Assembly: GCF_002043095.1 (NCBI RefSeq)
Contig: NZ_MVOC01000048.1
Location: forward strand, 62,001-126,000
Direction of reading: 5' to 3'
Source of the DNA: Mycobacterium sp. AT1
Lineage (GTDB): Bacteria > Actinomycetota > Actinomycetes > Mycobacteriales > Mycobacteriaceae
DNA: 64,000 bases
Part shown: positions 8,747 to 17,294 of the stretch, piece by piece
How the letters are laid out: each line of letters begins with the position of its first letter
Numbering within the stretch: position 1 is the stretch's first letter
Notes under the pieces: generated by a model
What the model saw: only the letters and a program-made list of their open reading frames with translations
Databases searched by the model: none
What the model was told of the DNA's origin: nothing
Program-made: the position numbers and the translations under genes

Positions 8747-9464
8747 CAAGTCGAAGGGCCGTATGAGACGGGTGGCACGATTCGCCGTCGGTGGTGTCAC
8801 GGGTCTGCTCGCGGTGGTGGCAACGGCCACCGGGATCCAGTGGTACTGGTCTGCGATCGTGTTCAGCGCGGCGATCGTCATCATGTTGGGCAGGCGGCGG
8901 ATCTTCCGCGCAGGTGTCACCCGAAGGCCGGACGAACTCGTCTGCCGATACATTCCCTGGTTCGAGTCGAACGCATTGTTCGGTTTCGTGTTGCTCCCAC
9001 TGATTGGAATCTCTGCTCTCGCAGCGGGGAACGCTCCCGACAATCCAACGTGGGTGCGCTACGTCGGCTTGGCGTTGCTGATCGTCACGCCGGTGATCAT
9101 GTTCAGCGTCGTCAGCATGTGGCGGCGGTGCATTCTTGTCTTCTCCCCGTCGGCGTTGACGATTCGCACGGCCGCGCCCAAGGACTTGCTGACCGAGGTT
9201 CCGCGCCACCGCGTCCGGACCATCACGCCAAAGATCGTCCCCAACGGGGTCAGCGGCGAGTCCTTGCAAGTCGAGATCGTCTACGAGACATCGGATTCGA
9301 ACCCCGACACCAAGACGGTTCTGCTGGGTTTGCAACTGACCGTGCAGCCAAGCAACCTTCTCGACGCGCTCGTCGCGTGGAAGGACGCCACCGGCGACAA
9401 CCCTGACGAGCTCTTGGATCGGATCGAGGGGATCCTTCACGGTCGCTCGTCAGCCGTCGTCTGA
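8736..9464 (+). CDS. Membrane protein with PH-like cytoplasmic domain
   Basis: 242-residue inner-membrane protein of unknown function. A basic N-terminus (SGSKSKGRMRR) precedes four hydrophobic segments at about 16-33, 37-51, 78-95 and 108-126. The C-terminal 110 residues form a soluble beta-rich domain beginning CILVFSPSALTIRT, reminiscent of bacterial PH domains. It is the last gene of the 6695-9464 operon and overlaps the previous gene by 11 bases, indicating coupled translation. If the 391-residue protein is a membrane-active effector, this is the natural candidate for a membrane immunity protein; that is inference. Convergent with the DUF222 gene, 14 bases apart. Confidence 0.65.
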   Translation: MSGSKSKGRMRRVARFAVGGVTGLLAVVATATGIQWYWSAIVFSAAIVIMLGRRRIFRAGVTRRPDELVCRYIPWFESNALFGFVLLPLIGISALAAGNAPDNPTWVRYVGLALLIVTPVIMFSVVSMWRRCILVFSPSALTIRTAAPKDLLTEVPRHRVRTITPKIVPNGVSGESLQVEIVYETSDSNPDTKTVLLGLQLTVQPSNLLDALVAWKDATGDNPDELLDRIEGILHGRSSAVV

Positions 9465-9478
9465 CGGTGCGTGTGCAC

Positions 9479-10930
9479 TCACGCCACCTGGTCGGCGGGC
9501 GGTGCCGGTCCACCAGGTTGATCGGGATCGTCGTTGTGCCACAGCGCTTCTGCATCGTCTGTCGGATACAGCAGCCGTTCAGGGCGATGGTAGTGGTTGA
9601 TCCGCGCCTGACCGGTGTCCAGCTGTGGCGGCGGCGCCCACTCGACGTCGCCACGGGCGTTGACGGTGGTTGTCCAGCCGCCCTTGGCGTCGACCAGGCG
9701 GTTGTCGGGCCCGCAGGCCAGTGCCAGATCGTCGACGTTGGTGAGTCCACCCGCAGCCCAGTCGCGCCGGGCGTGATGGATCTGCGAGCCATACGCTCCG
9801 ACCGTGCAGCACGGTTTGGTGCAGCCGCCGTCGCGGGCGATCAGCATGATCCGCTGCGCCGCTGACGCCACCCGGCGGGTGCGAAACAGATCCAGAGCCG
9901 ATCCGGTGGCGCCGTCGAACACCGCCAGGTAGTGGTTGGCATGGCCGGCGAGCCGGACGACGTCGCCGACCGGCACGACCGTGCCACCGCCCGTCACCCC
10001 CACCCCGGCGCGGGACTCCAAGTCTTGCAACGTCGTTCGGATGATCACCGACACCGGCAGCCCGTTGAGCCGACCAAGATTGCCGCTCATCAAGGCGATG
10101 CGGCCGACGGCGACCATCGCATCGTGCTGACGTTGGGCGAGACTGCGGTGGTCGTTGTCGATCTGCTCCTGTGACGGTGTCCCGGAGGTGCAGGGTTCGG
10201 CATCGGCGGGATTGCACATCCCTGGTGCGGCGTACTTCGCGAAGATCACCTCCCAGACGGCCCACGCCTCGGGGGTGAGGTTGGCGGAGATCGGCGTCAT
10301 TCCGTCGTGACGCTGTTTACCCTTCGACATCCCGCGCTTGCGGTCGCGCTCGGTCTCGTCGGGTGGGGGACCGTCCTGGTCGAGCAGGAAGAGTGTCAGG
10401 TCGGCGGAGTCCTTCAGTTCCTTGGGGCCCACACTGGTTGCCGTACGAACCAGGTCCACTTCGATCTGTCCGCGAGTTTGCGGGTCGACGAAGCCTGGCA
10501 TGCGCGCCATTGCCTTGCGGATTACCTCGACGTGCTCGGAGTTGAGAAGTCCCAGCGCCTGCCCCTTGGCGGTCGCGGGGAGCACCGGCTCGAGCGGCTC
10601 GCCGCTGAGTGCGCCCCGCGGTCCAAGCAGCGCGGCATCGCTCAGTCGACGACCGGCCTCGGCGCTCGAGATGCGCCACCGGATCCTGAGCACGTCCCGC
10701 CAGGACTTGGCGCCGAGTTCCTTCGCCGTGGTCTCCAGCTGGAGCCGGGCCAGCAATCGGTGCGATTGGGTGGGCAGCTGGCAGGTCAGCGTCTCGAGCT
10801 CGTCGAGGGTCTCCAACAGCTCTTGGCGGGTGAGCAGGTCTACGTCGCAAGCCGCCAGCGCGTCGTAGGCGACGCGCAACGCCGCCAACGCCTCTCGCAC
10901 GGCCACTCCGGACATGGTTCGAACATACAT
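9479..10930 (-). CDS. DUF222 / HNH endonuclease-like protein (13E12 repeat family)
   Basis: 483-residue member of the 13E12 (REP13E12) family abundant in mycobacteria. The N-terminal DUF222 region (about 1-330) is mostly helical. The C-terminus carries a Cys-containing HNH-like module: CTKPCCTVGAYG, QIHHARRDWAAGG, then LTNVDDLALACGPDNRLV, with His-Asn-Asn rather than a canonical His-Asn-His set, so nuclease activity is uncertain. Two start codons are possible, ATG 10930 (MYVRTM) and ATG 10915. A LexA-type SOS box covers the start region, matching the known DNA-damage induction of 13E12 genes in M. tuberculosis. It separates the ESX-like cassette from the Mrp operon. Confidence 0.88.
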   Translation of the reverse strand: MYVRTMSGVAVREALAALRVAYDALAACDVDLLTRQELLETLDELETLTCQLPTQSHRLLARLQLETTAKELGAKSWRDVLRIRWRISSAEAGRRLSDAALLGPRGALSGEPLEPVLPATAKGQALGLLNSEHVEVIRKAMARMPGFVDPQTRGQIEVDLVRTATSVGPKELKDSADLTLFLLDQDGPPPDETERDRKRGMSKGKQRHDGMTPISANLTPEAWAVWEVIFAKYAAPGMCNPADAEPCTSGTPSQEQIDNDHRSLAQRQHDAMVAVGRIALMSGNLGRLNGLPVSVIIRTTLQDLESRAGVGVTGGGTVVPVGDVVRLAGHANHYLAVFDGATGSALDLFRTRRVASAAQRIMLIARDGGCTKPCCTVGAYGSQIHHARRDWAAGGLTNVDDLALACGPDNRLVDAKGGWTTTVNARGDVEWAPPPQLDTGQARINHYHRPERLLYPTDDAEALWHNDDPDQPGGPAPPADQVA

Positions 10931-10934
10931 TCGA
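10919..10934 (-). promoter_or_regulatory. Probable LexA (SOS) box
   Basis: The 16-mer TCGAACATACATTCGA matches the mycobacterial SOS-box consensus TCGAAC-N4-GTTCGA at 11 of 12 specified positions. Its inner arms TCGAA/TTCGA are perfect inverted repeats. It covers the ATG at 10930 and lies just upstream of the ATG at 10915, so LexA bound here would block expression of the DUF222/HNH gene. This position favours the downstream start. Confidence 0.65.
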
Positions 10935-10947
10935 CCACTGACAAGCC

Positions 10948-11286
10948 TTAGTCTTCGGTGCGCTCCGCCATGTCGTCCTTGGTCAGCAGGTCGTCACGGA
11001 AGCTCTGCTCCCGATACGCGAGTTGCCCAACCCGGTTGGCAACAACCGGAGCGGTGATGAGGGTGAAGAGGCCGGCCAGGATCAGCATTCCGACGTCCGG
11101 ATGGCCGCGCAGGCGCAGTGCGGCACCCATGAGCACCAGCAAGAGCCCGAGGACCTGCGGCTTGGTGGCGGCGTGCATACGCGACAGGGTGTCGGGGAAC
11201 CGCACCACACCGATCGCCGCGGTCAAGGCCAACGTCGAACCGGCCAGCACCAGCACACCGGCCAGTACGTCGAGGATGCCGCTCAT
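10948..11286 (-). CDS. mnhG: Na+/H+ antiporter subunit G
   Basis: Smallest terminal subunit of the Mrp/Mnh cation:proton antiporter complex in the inner membrane. The 112-residue product has three hydrophobic segments (about 5-25, 44-60, 66-84) and the family signature GVVRFPDTLSRMHAATKPQVLG (26-47). The charged C-terminus (DDLLTKDDMAERTED) is cytoplasmic by prediction. Last of six co-directional genes; its ATG overlaps the end of mnhF by four bases (ATGA), so it is translationally coupled. The 17 bases between its stop and the divergently reading-out DUF222 gene hold no obvious terminator. Confidence 0.93.
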   Translation of the reverse strand: MSGILDVLAGVLVLAGSTLALTAAIGVVRFPDTLSRMHAATKPQVLGLLLVLMGAALRLRGHPDVGMLILAGLFTLITAPVVANRVGQLAYREQSFRDDLLTKDDMAERTED

Positions 11287-11564
11287 TGGGGCTCACCGTC
11301 CGCCCGGTCGGTGTCCCGAACGCGGAAGCGGGCGACGCTGACCGAGCCCACGAAGCTGATCAACGCCAGCGCCGTCAGGCTGTAGGTCACGGTGGTGTCC
11401 AGGCTGTAGGCCGCCCACGTGCCGATCGAGCACATCGTGACCGCGACGAAGGTGTCCAGCGCGACGAGGCGGTCCAGGGTTCCAGGGCCGGCGAGCAGTC
11501 GGAACATGGTGATGGCGATGGCGGCGATCAACATCACCGCCGAGATGGTCCACACGGTGTTCAT
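11283..11564 (-). CDS. mnhF: Na+/H+ antiporter subunit F
   Basis: 93-residue subunit F of the Mrp antiporter. Three hydrophobic segments are visible (4-25, 35-53, 60-77), with the family motif LAGPGTLDRLVALDTF (24-39) between the first two. The open frame continues far upstream through mnhE, but the ATG at 11564 overlaps the mnhE stop by four bases and gives the normal length. Subunit F is required for complex assembly in characterised Mrp systems. Followed directly by mnhG with a four-base overlap. Confidence 0.92.
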   Translation of the reverse strand: MNTVWTISAVMLIAAIAITMFRLLAGPGTLDRLVALDTFVAVTMCSIGTWAAYSLDTTVTYSLTALALISFVGSVSVARFRVRDTDRADGEPQ

Positions 11565-12103
11565 TCGGCGCCCGCCTCCCTCTCCGCGCTCGGCCGCCAG
11601 TCGGCGTCCTTCTCGAAAGCCGCAATCATCAAGCGCTCGATGTCGGCGACCTGACGGTAGAAGCGTCCAACGGCCTTGTCGGTACCCGCGTCGATCACGT
11701 GCACGTAGATCATCCGTCGCGTCTGATCGATCTCCAGGACGATGCCACCGGGAATGAGGTTCAGCACGCTCACCGTCAACGCCAGCACCAGGTCGGACTT
11801 GATCGCCACGTGCGCACGCAGCACGGCGCTGTGCGGTGGCGGCCCCGGCTTGATCGCGAGCCAGGCCACCTGAACCGACGACAGCACCAGGTAGTAGGCG
11901 ATCAGCACGACCAACCGGACCAGTGACAGTGGATGCAGCTTGCCCTCGACGGGCACCTGCGGCAGCGGCAACAGCAGCGTGATCACCAACGCGACGGCAA
12001 CGCCACCCAGCACGTTGGCCGCAGACACGTTGCCCCACAACAGGACCCACACCAGCGTCAGCCAGCACACCACCCAGGCCCGCAGCAGTACGGTTCGCAT
12101 CAC
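11561..12103 (-). CDS. mnhE: Na+/H+ antiporter subunit E
   Basis: 180-residue subunit E of the Mrp antiporter, with two or three N-terminal hydrophobic segments (about 5-25, 28-47, 60-84) and a soluble C-terminal half. The stretch LALTVSVLNLIPGGIVLEID, followed by YVHVID, is the conserved core (usual text TLTPGT; here LIPGG). A GTG start at 12103 overlaps the mnhD stop (GTGA); the next codon is ATG at 12100, so either may be used. Position C-D-E-F-G matches characterised mrp operons. Confidence 0.92.
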   Translation of the reverse strand: MMRTVLLRAWVVCWLTLVWVLLWGNVSAANVLGGVAVALVITLLLPLPQVPVEGKLHPLSLVRLVVLIAYYLVLSSVQVAWLAIKPGPPPHSAVLRAHVAIKSDLVLALTVSVLNLIPGGIVLEIDQTRRMIYVHVIDAGTDKAVGRFYRQVADIERLMIAAFEKDADWRPSAEREAGAE

Positions 12104-13698
12104 GGCTTCAACACCGCCGATACGTACTGACCACGGTCGACCACCTCGGCCGCCGCCCGCTCGCTGAAGGCGAAGATCGGACCGGCGAACACCGTCAGCG
12201 CCAAGCCGACGGCGATGAGCGCCGCGGTCGGCACCAGCATGCCGACCGGCATGCGCCCGACGTCGTCGCGATCGGCGTGGGCGATGTCAACCTCGGAGTC
12301 GTCGATCAGGGACGACGGAGACACGTCAGCGAGATCGCCCTCTGGGGCGTCGGCGCGGGCCCGCCAGAACGCCTTGGTCCACACCCTTGCCATCACGTAG
12401 AGCGTCAGCAGGCTCGTCACGACGCTGCCCCCCACCAGGATCCACGCGAGCACCGAGGCGTCCTGGGTGCCTGCCTCGAGCAGGGCGACCTTGCCGATGA
12501 AACCCGAGAACGGGGGGATGCCACCAAGGTTGAGCGCGGGTATGAAGAACACCAGGGCCAGCAGCGGGCTGGCTGCCGCCAAACCGCCGAGACGCTGCAG
12601 CGTCGACGCCCCCGCCTGCCGCTCGATCAGGCCGACGACGAGGAACAGCGTCGTCTGCACGACGATGTGGTGCGCGACGTAGTAGATCGCACCGGACATG
12701 CCGAGCGCACTTCCCAGCGCGATGCCGAACACCATGTACCCGATGTGGCTGACCAACGTGAACGACAGCAGCCGTTTGATGTCGCTCTGGGCGATCGCGC
12801 CGAAGATGCCGACCAACATCGTCACCAACGCCGCGACCATCAGCACGTTGTCGAGCGCGCCGCCGGGGAACAGCAGCGAGTGGGCCCGGATGATCGCGTA
12901 GACGCCGACCTTCGTGAGCAAGCCCGCGAAGACGGCGGTGACCGGCGCGGGCGCGGTGGGGTAGGAGTCGGGGAGCCAGGTCGACAGCGGGAACACCGCG
13001 GCCTTGATGCCGAACGCGACCATGAGGACGGCGAACATCGCGTTGCGGGTGCCGGACGGGATGTCCTCCAGTCGCAGGGAGAGCTCGGCCATGTTCAGGG
13101 TGCCGGTTGCCGCGTAGATCATGGCGAGGCCGATCAGGAAGATCAGCGACGACACCATCGACACCATTACGTACGCGATGCCGGCCCTGACCCTGTCGGT
13201 GCTGGCGCCGATGGTCAGCAGCACGAAGCTCGCCGACAACAGCACTTCGAAGCCGACGAACAGGTTGAACAGGTCACCGGCGAGGAACGCCGTGCACACG
13301 CCCGCGGACAGCACCAGGTAGGTCGGCAGGAAGATCGACACCGGTTGCCGCTCGTCGCCGTCGCGGATGCCCTGGCCGATGGCATAGAACACGACGGCCA
13401 GCAGCACGATGGCCGACACCAGCAGCATCAGCGACGAGAGCCGGTCCACCACCAGGGTGATGCCCAGCGGTCCCATGCCGGGAACCGACTGACCCCACCC
13501 GCCGACGTGGAGCGCGATGGTGCCGTCGCGGTCGGCCAGATAGACCAGCGCCGCGCAGACCGCGACGACCGCGGACAACGCCGCCACCGCGATCGAGCGT
13601 TGCAGCCGTGGCGTGCGGCCCGCGAACAGCGTGACCGCCGCGGCGAGGGTGGGAATCAGGACGGGAAGCGGGGTGAGTACCGCGGACAGACTCGTCAT
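12100..13698 (-). CDS. mnhD: Na+/H+ antiporter subunit D
   Basis: 532-residue subunit D, homologous to proton-pumping NADH dehydrogenase subunits N/M and one of the two presumed ion-translocating subunits of the Mrp complex. About 14 membrane segments are visible. The conserved region FGIKAAVFPLSTWLPDSYPTAPAPV carries the transport Lys and the helix-breaking proline motif, followed by GLLTKVGVYAIIR with a second conserved Lys, and SHIGYMVFGIALG. The C-terminal 60 residues include an acidic loop before the last helix. ATG at 13698 overlaps mnhC by four bases. Confidence 0.94.
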   Translation of the reverse strand: MTSLSAVLTPLPVLIPTLAAAVTLFAGRTPRLQRSIAVAALSAVVAVCAALVYLADRDGTIALHVGGWGQSVPGMGPLGITLVVDRLSSLMLLVSAIVLLAVVFYAIGQGIRDGDERQPVSIFLPTYLVLSAGVCTAFLAGDLFNLFVGFEVLLSASFVLLTIGASTDRVRAGIAYVMVSMVSSLIFLIGLAMIYAATGTLNMAELSLRLEDIPSGTRNAMFAVLMVAFGIKAAVFPLSTWLPDSYPTAPAPVTAVFAGLLTKVGVYAIIRAHSLLFPGGALDNVLMVAALVTMLVGIFGAIAQSDIKRLLSFTLVSHIGYMVFGIALGSALGMSGAIYYVAHHIVVQTTLFLVVGLIERQAGASTLQRLGGLAAASPLLALVFFIPALNLGGIPPFSGFIGKVALLEAGTQDASVLAWILVGGSVVTSLLTLYVMARVWTKAFWRARADAPEGDLADVSPSSLIDDSEVDIAHADRDDVGRMPVGMLVPTAALIAVGLALTVFAGPIFAFSERAAAEVVDRGQYVSAVLKP

Positions 13699-14162
13699 CG
13701 GGAGCCCTCGTGTCCGGGCAACGCGTCCAGTTCGTCGGGCGCGTCGGTGTCGCGGTGCGGATCGTGGGTGACGAGGTCTTCGTCGATGGCGACGGCCGAC
13801 TTGTCGGACAGCTCGGAAACTCTGGTGTCCTCTGGGTCGTCGGCGACGTCCTCGTCACGCGACAGCCGATACGAGCGGTAGGTCAGGGCCAGGACGAACG
13901 CGGCGATGCCCATCGTGATGACGATGGCGGTGAGGATCATGCCCTGCGCCAACGGGTCCGCGGTGGCAGTCTGTCCGTCGGAGACTCTGCCGCGGATGGG
14001 CGGATTGCCGGCTGGCCCACCGACGGTCAGGATCAGGATGTTCACGGCGTTGCCGACGAGCAGCAGCCCCAACAGCATTCGCGTGAGGTTGCGCTCGAGT
14101 AGGAGGTACACCCCTGCCGTGGTGAGCCCGCCGATGAGGATCAGCGGCACGATGGCGGTCAT
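13695..14162 (-). CDS. mnhC: Na+/H+ antiporter subunit C
   Basis: 155-residue subunit C, homologous to NADH dehydrogenase subunit K (NuoK). Three membrane segments at about 3-20, 28-47 and 76-98 are visible, with the conserved LLGNAVN-like stretch LLLVGNAVNILIL and DPLAQGMILTAIVI. The C-terminal 55 residues are an acidic, His-containing cytoplasmic tail (DEDVADDPEDTRVSEL and following), longer than in Bacillus MrpC. Overlaps mnhA/B upstream and mnhD downstream by four bases each. Confidence 0.93.
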   Translation of the reverse strand: MTAIVPLILIGGLTTAGVYLLLERNLTRMLLGLLLVGNAVNILILTVGGPAGNPPIRGRVSDGQTATADPLAQGMILTAIVITMGIAAFVLALTYRSYRLSRDEDVADDPEDTRVSELSDKSAVAIDEDLVTHDPHRDTDAPDELDALPGHEGSR

Positions 14163-17044
14163 CGGCGGGCCGCCTGATTCTGCTGCGCCATCTCCACGTC
14201 GACCCGCGCGCCGAGGCTGCGCAGGACGTCCAGAACCAGGCCGACGACGATCAGATACACCCCAAGGTCGAAGAAGAGTGCCGTGACGAGCTTGATGTGG
14301 CCGAGCACGGGGACGTCGAATTCGAAGACCGCAGAAGACAACACCGGCGCACCCAAGAACAGCGACGTGACGGCCGTACCCGCCGACAGGGCCAGGCCAA
14401 CCCCGAGCACCTTGCCCGCGTCGACGGGGAGCGCCTCGCCGAGCTCGAATCGACCACCGGCCAGATAGCGCAGCACCAGCGCCAAGCCCGCGGTCAACCC
14501 TCCGGCGAAACCGCCGCCGGGGGTGTTGTGGCCTGCGAAGAAGAAGTAGAACGACAGCACCATGATGAGGGGGAAGATGATTCGCGTCGCCACCTCGAGC
14601 ACCAGTGACCGGTACCGGGGGTCGCGAAGCTCGCTGCCGCGCAGCCAGGTGATGTCGCCGACGGCGGGGCTGGTCGGCAGCACCGGGATGCGGCCGATGT
14701 CGGGTTGGCCAGCATCTCGAAGGTCCCTCGGCACTCGCGGCGCACTACCGAACCGCCTGTTGCGGAACACCATTGACGCCACACCGGTTGCCGCCACCAG
14801 GAGTACCGAGATCTCGCCCATTGTGTCCCAGGCGCGGATGTCGACCAGCAGCACGTTGACGGTGTTCGAGCCCTGGCCGCGGTAGTAGGCGGCATCGGGA
14901 AGGAGGTCGGCGATCGGACGGGTGGTGCGCGCCGCCATCGCGAACACGGCGAGCGTGCTCACCGCGGCGCCGACCGCGAGCGACAGCGCCAGGCGTGGCA
15001 GCCGATGCCGGTTGATGTTGCCCTGGTCGGCTTCCGCGGGAAGCGTTCGCAGCACCAGGACGAAGATCACCAAGGTCAGCGTCTCAACCAGGAACTGGGT
15101 CAGGGCGAGGTCGGGTGCGCCGTGGAAGACGAAGATCGCGCCGCAGCCGTAACCCGTCACGCCCACGACCAGTACGGCGGCGAGCCGGTTGCGCAACACC
15201 GTCGCGCTGATCGCCGCGGCCAGGATGATGAGGCCGACGACCGCCTGCAGTGGCGAGTCCCACAACTTGAGTTCAGGACGATTCCGCGCGCCGAGCACCA
15301 GCATGACGGTCGGCAGCAGCACCAACGTCGACAGGATGACGGCCTGGGTGGCGGGGATCGAGCCGCGCTGCGTGAGCGCGGTGAGCCGGACCGCGAAGAC
15401 GTCGGTGCCTCGGATTACGGAGTCGTAGATCCGGTCGGCGTTGCCAAGGGGGAGGTATCCCAACCGTGCGCGCCGCAACCGGTTCCTGGCGAAGAACGCG
15501 ACGACGCCCGCGGCCAGCACCAGGATCGACAGCAGCAGTGGCACGTTCACGCCGTGCCACAGTGCGAGGTGGTAGTCGCCGTCGCCGGGCAGCGTGCCCG
15601 AGTAGTCGTCGAGCACGTCGTCGAGCCCGCTCGGCCAGACCCCGAACACCAGCCCCGCCAGCGCCAGGATCGCCGGCGGTACGAGGAATGTGATTGGCGG
15701 ACGGTGCATTTCGGCGACGCGCTGACTTGGCTCGGTCCGACCCTTGCGTGCGAACGCGCCGTAGATGAAGCGCAGGCTGTAGATGGTGGTGAACACCGAC
15801 CCGAACACCACGCCGCCAACGACCCAGTAGGCGGAGACGCCCAGCGCCGCACTCTCGGCCAACGTCGCGAGGTCGGCTTCCTTCGCGACGAACCCCAGGA
15901 ACGGAGGTAGTGCGGCCATGCTCGCCGTCGCGCAGACGGCCACGATCAGCAGTGGCCGATGGCGGTCGCCGAGCCAGGCCAGGCGGCGGATGTCGCGCGT
16001 ACCGGTGGCGTGGTCGACGATGCCGACCACCATGAACAGGGCCGCCTTGAACATCGCGTGAGCACAGAGCATGGCGAGGCCGGCGAGCATCACGTCGCGA
16101 CCGCCGACGCCGACCATCAGGGTGATGAGCCCGAGCTGGCTGACGGTGCCGAACGCGAGGATCAGCTTCAGGTCGTACTCCCGCACGGCCCGCCACCCGG
16201 CAAGCAGCATGGTCCCAAGGCCGAGCGTCACGATGATCGGCCGCCAGGCGGGCGAGTCGGCGAAGCCGGGGGCCAACCTCGCGACGAGGTAGACGCCCGC
16301 CTTGACCATCGCTGCGGCGTGCAGATACGCGCTGACCGGTGTCGGCGCGGCCATGGCGCCGGGTAGCCAGAAGTGGAACGGCACCAGGGCGGACTTCGAC
16401 ACCGCGCCGATCAGGACCAGGACGACGGCGACGCTCGCGGTCAGGCCGGTGGGCGGCGCCTCGACGAGTTCGGAGAGCCGGTAGGTGCCCGAAAGCTCGC
16501 CGAGCATGATGATGCCGACGAGCATGGCCAAGCCGCCGGCGGTGGTGACCAGCAGGGCTTGCGTGGCGGCCCGACGGCTGGTGGCGCGTTCGGCGTAGTG
16601 ACCGACCAGCAGGAACGACAACACCGTCGTCAGCTCCCAGAACAGGTACAGCATCAGCATGTTGTCGCTGATGACGAGCCCGAACATGGCGCCGGAGAAC
16701 GCGACGAGTTCGGCGGCGAAGCTGGGCAGCCTGCGTTCGGTGTGGCCGTCGTGGTGGTGGAAGTATTCGGCGCAGTAGAAGAGGACCAGTGCGCCGACGG
16801 CGAGGACGAGCACGCTCATGATCGCGGCAAGCGCGTCGAAGCGGAACGTGATGTCCATGGAGAGCTCGGGGACCCACTGGAGGTGGACGGTCTGCTCGCC
16901 GCGGCCCGGCCAGTTCATCGCGACCCACGGCAGTGACCCGAGCGGCACCAGCGCCAGACCGTAGAAGGCGTGTCGTCCCCAACGCTGCACGAGAACGGGC
17001 GCCACGAGGGCGGCCACCGCGTGGGCGTAGAGAATGGCGAGCAT
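14159..17044 (-). CDS. mnhA: Na+/H+ antiporter subunit A fused to subunit B
   Basis: 961-residue fusion protein. Residues 1 to about 770 are MrpA: an NuoL-like antiporter domain (FWELTTVLSFLLVGHY, SKSALVPFHFWLPGAM, VKAGVYLVARL) and the MrpA C-terminal extension. From about residue 800 on it is MrpB/MnhB (FYFFFAGHNTPGGGFAGG, then FDLGVYLIVVGL). No separate mnhB exists in the operon, so one polypeptide supplies both subunits. The frame opens with TTG at 17086, but ATG 17044 gives the family start (MLAILYAHAV) behind an AGG-like ribosome-binding site. First gene of the six-gene operon; the 250-base upstream region faces the methyltransferase gene and should hold the promoter. Confidence 0.93.
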   Translation of the reverse strand: MLAILYAHAVAALVAPVLVQRWGRHAFYGLALVPLGSLPWVAMNWPGRGEQTVHLQWVPELSMDITFRFDALAAIMSVLVLAVGALVLFYCAEYFHHHDGHTERRLPSFAAELVAFSGAMFGLVISDNMLMLYLFWELTTVLSFLLVGHYAERATSRRAATQALLVTTAGGLAMLVGIIMLGELSGTYRLSELVEAPPTGLTASVAVVLVLIGAVSKSALVPFHFWLPGAMAAPTPVSAYLHAAAMVKAGVYLVARLAPGFADSPAWRPIIVTLGLGTMLLAGWRAVREYDLKLILAFGTVSQLGLITLMVGVGGRDVMLAGLAMLCAHAMFKAALFMVVGIVDHATGTRDIRRLAWLGDRHRPLLIVAVCATASMAALPPFLGFVAKEADLATLAESAALGVSAYWVVGGVVFGSVFTTIYSLRFIYGAFARKGRTEPSQRVAEMHRPPITFLVPPAILALAGLVFGVWPSGLDDVLDDYSGTLPGDGDYHLALWHGVNVPLLLSILVLAAGVVAFFARNRLRRARLGYLPLGNADRIYDSVIRGTDVFAVRLTALTQRGSIPATQAVILSTLVLLPTVMLVLGARNRPELKLWDSPLQAVVGLIILAAAISATVLRNRLAAVLVVGVTGYGCGAIFVFHGAPDLALTQFLVETLTLVIFVLVLRTLPAEADQGNINRHRLPRLALSLAVGAAVSTLAVFAMAARTTRPIADLLPDAAYYRGQGSNTVNVLLVDIRAWDTMGEISVLLVAATGVASMVFRNRRFGSAPRVPRDLRDAGQPDIGRIPVLPTSPAVGDITWLRGSELRDPRYRSLVLEVATRIIFPLIMVLSFYFFFAGHNTPGGGFAGGLTAGLALVLRYLAGGRFELGEALPVDAGKVLGVGLALSAGTAVTSLFLGAPVLSSAVFEFDVPVLGHIKLVTALFFDLGVYLIVVGLVLDVLRSLGARVDVEMAQQNQAARR

Positions 17045-17294
17045 GGCACTCCGGTTCTGGCGGGCGCCAACGAGCGCATCCGACAAGTGGGGTGTCAGCC
17101 GTCTAAGGCTATGTCTTCGCCTAGTTTACGTGGGCGGTCATCCCGCTCGCCCCGGTGTTCGCGTGCAGTGACCGCGGGCGGACGTGCTAAGAGAAATGTC
17201 GCGTAACCCGTCCGACGGAAACCTCGATTGATCGTGCAAAAGTTCAACGCCCGACCGACCTGGTGATCATGCTGAGAACAGCAGGAATACCGCT

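Noticed and set aside
12277..13881. 534-codon open frame on the plus strand
   Set aside because: Lies fully antisense to mnhD/mnhC, is full of Arg, Gln and His as expected for a shadow frame in GC-rich DNA, and has no recognisable motif.
15273..16982. 569-codon open frame on the minus strand in another frame within mnhA
   Set aside because: Arg-rich shadow of the mnhA gene, without hydrophobic segments or motifs.
17045..17294. Possible riboswitch (for example c-di-AMP type) before the Mrp operon
   Set aside because: The region holds no conserved stem pattern that I could match; only ordinary short repeats are seen.
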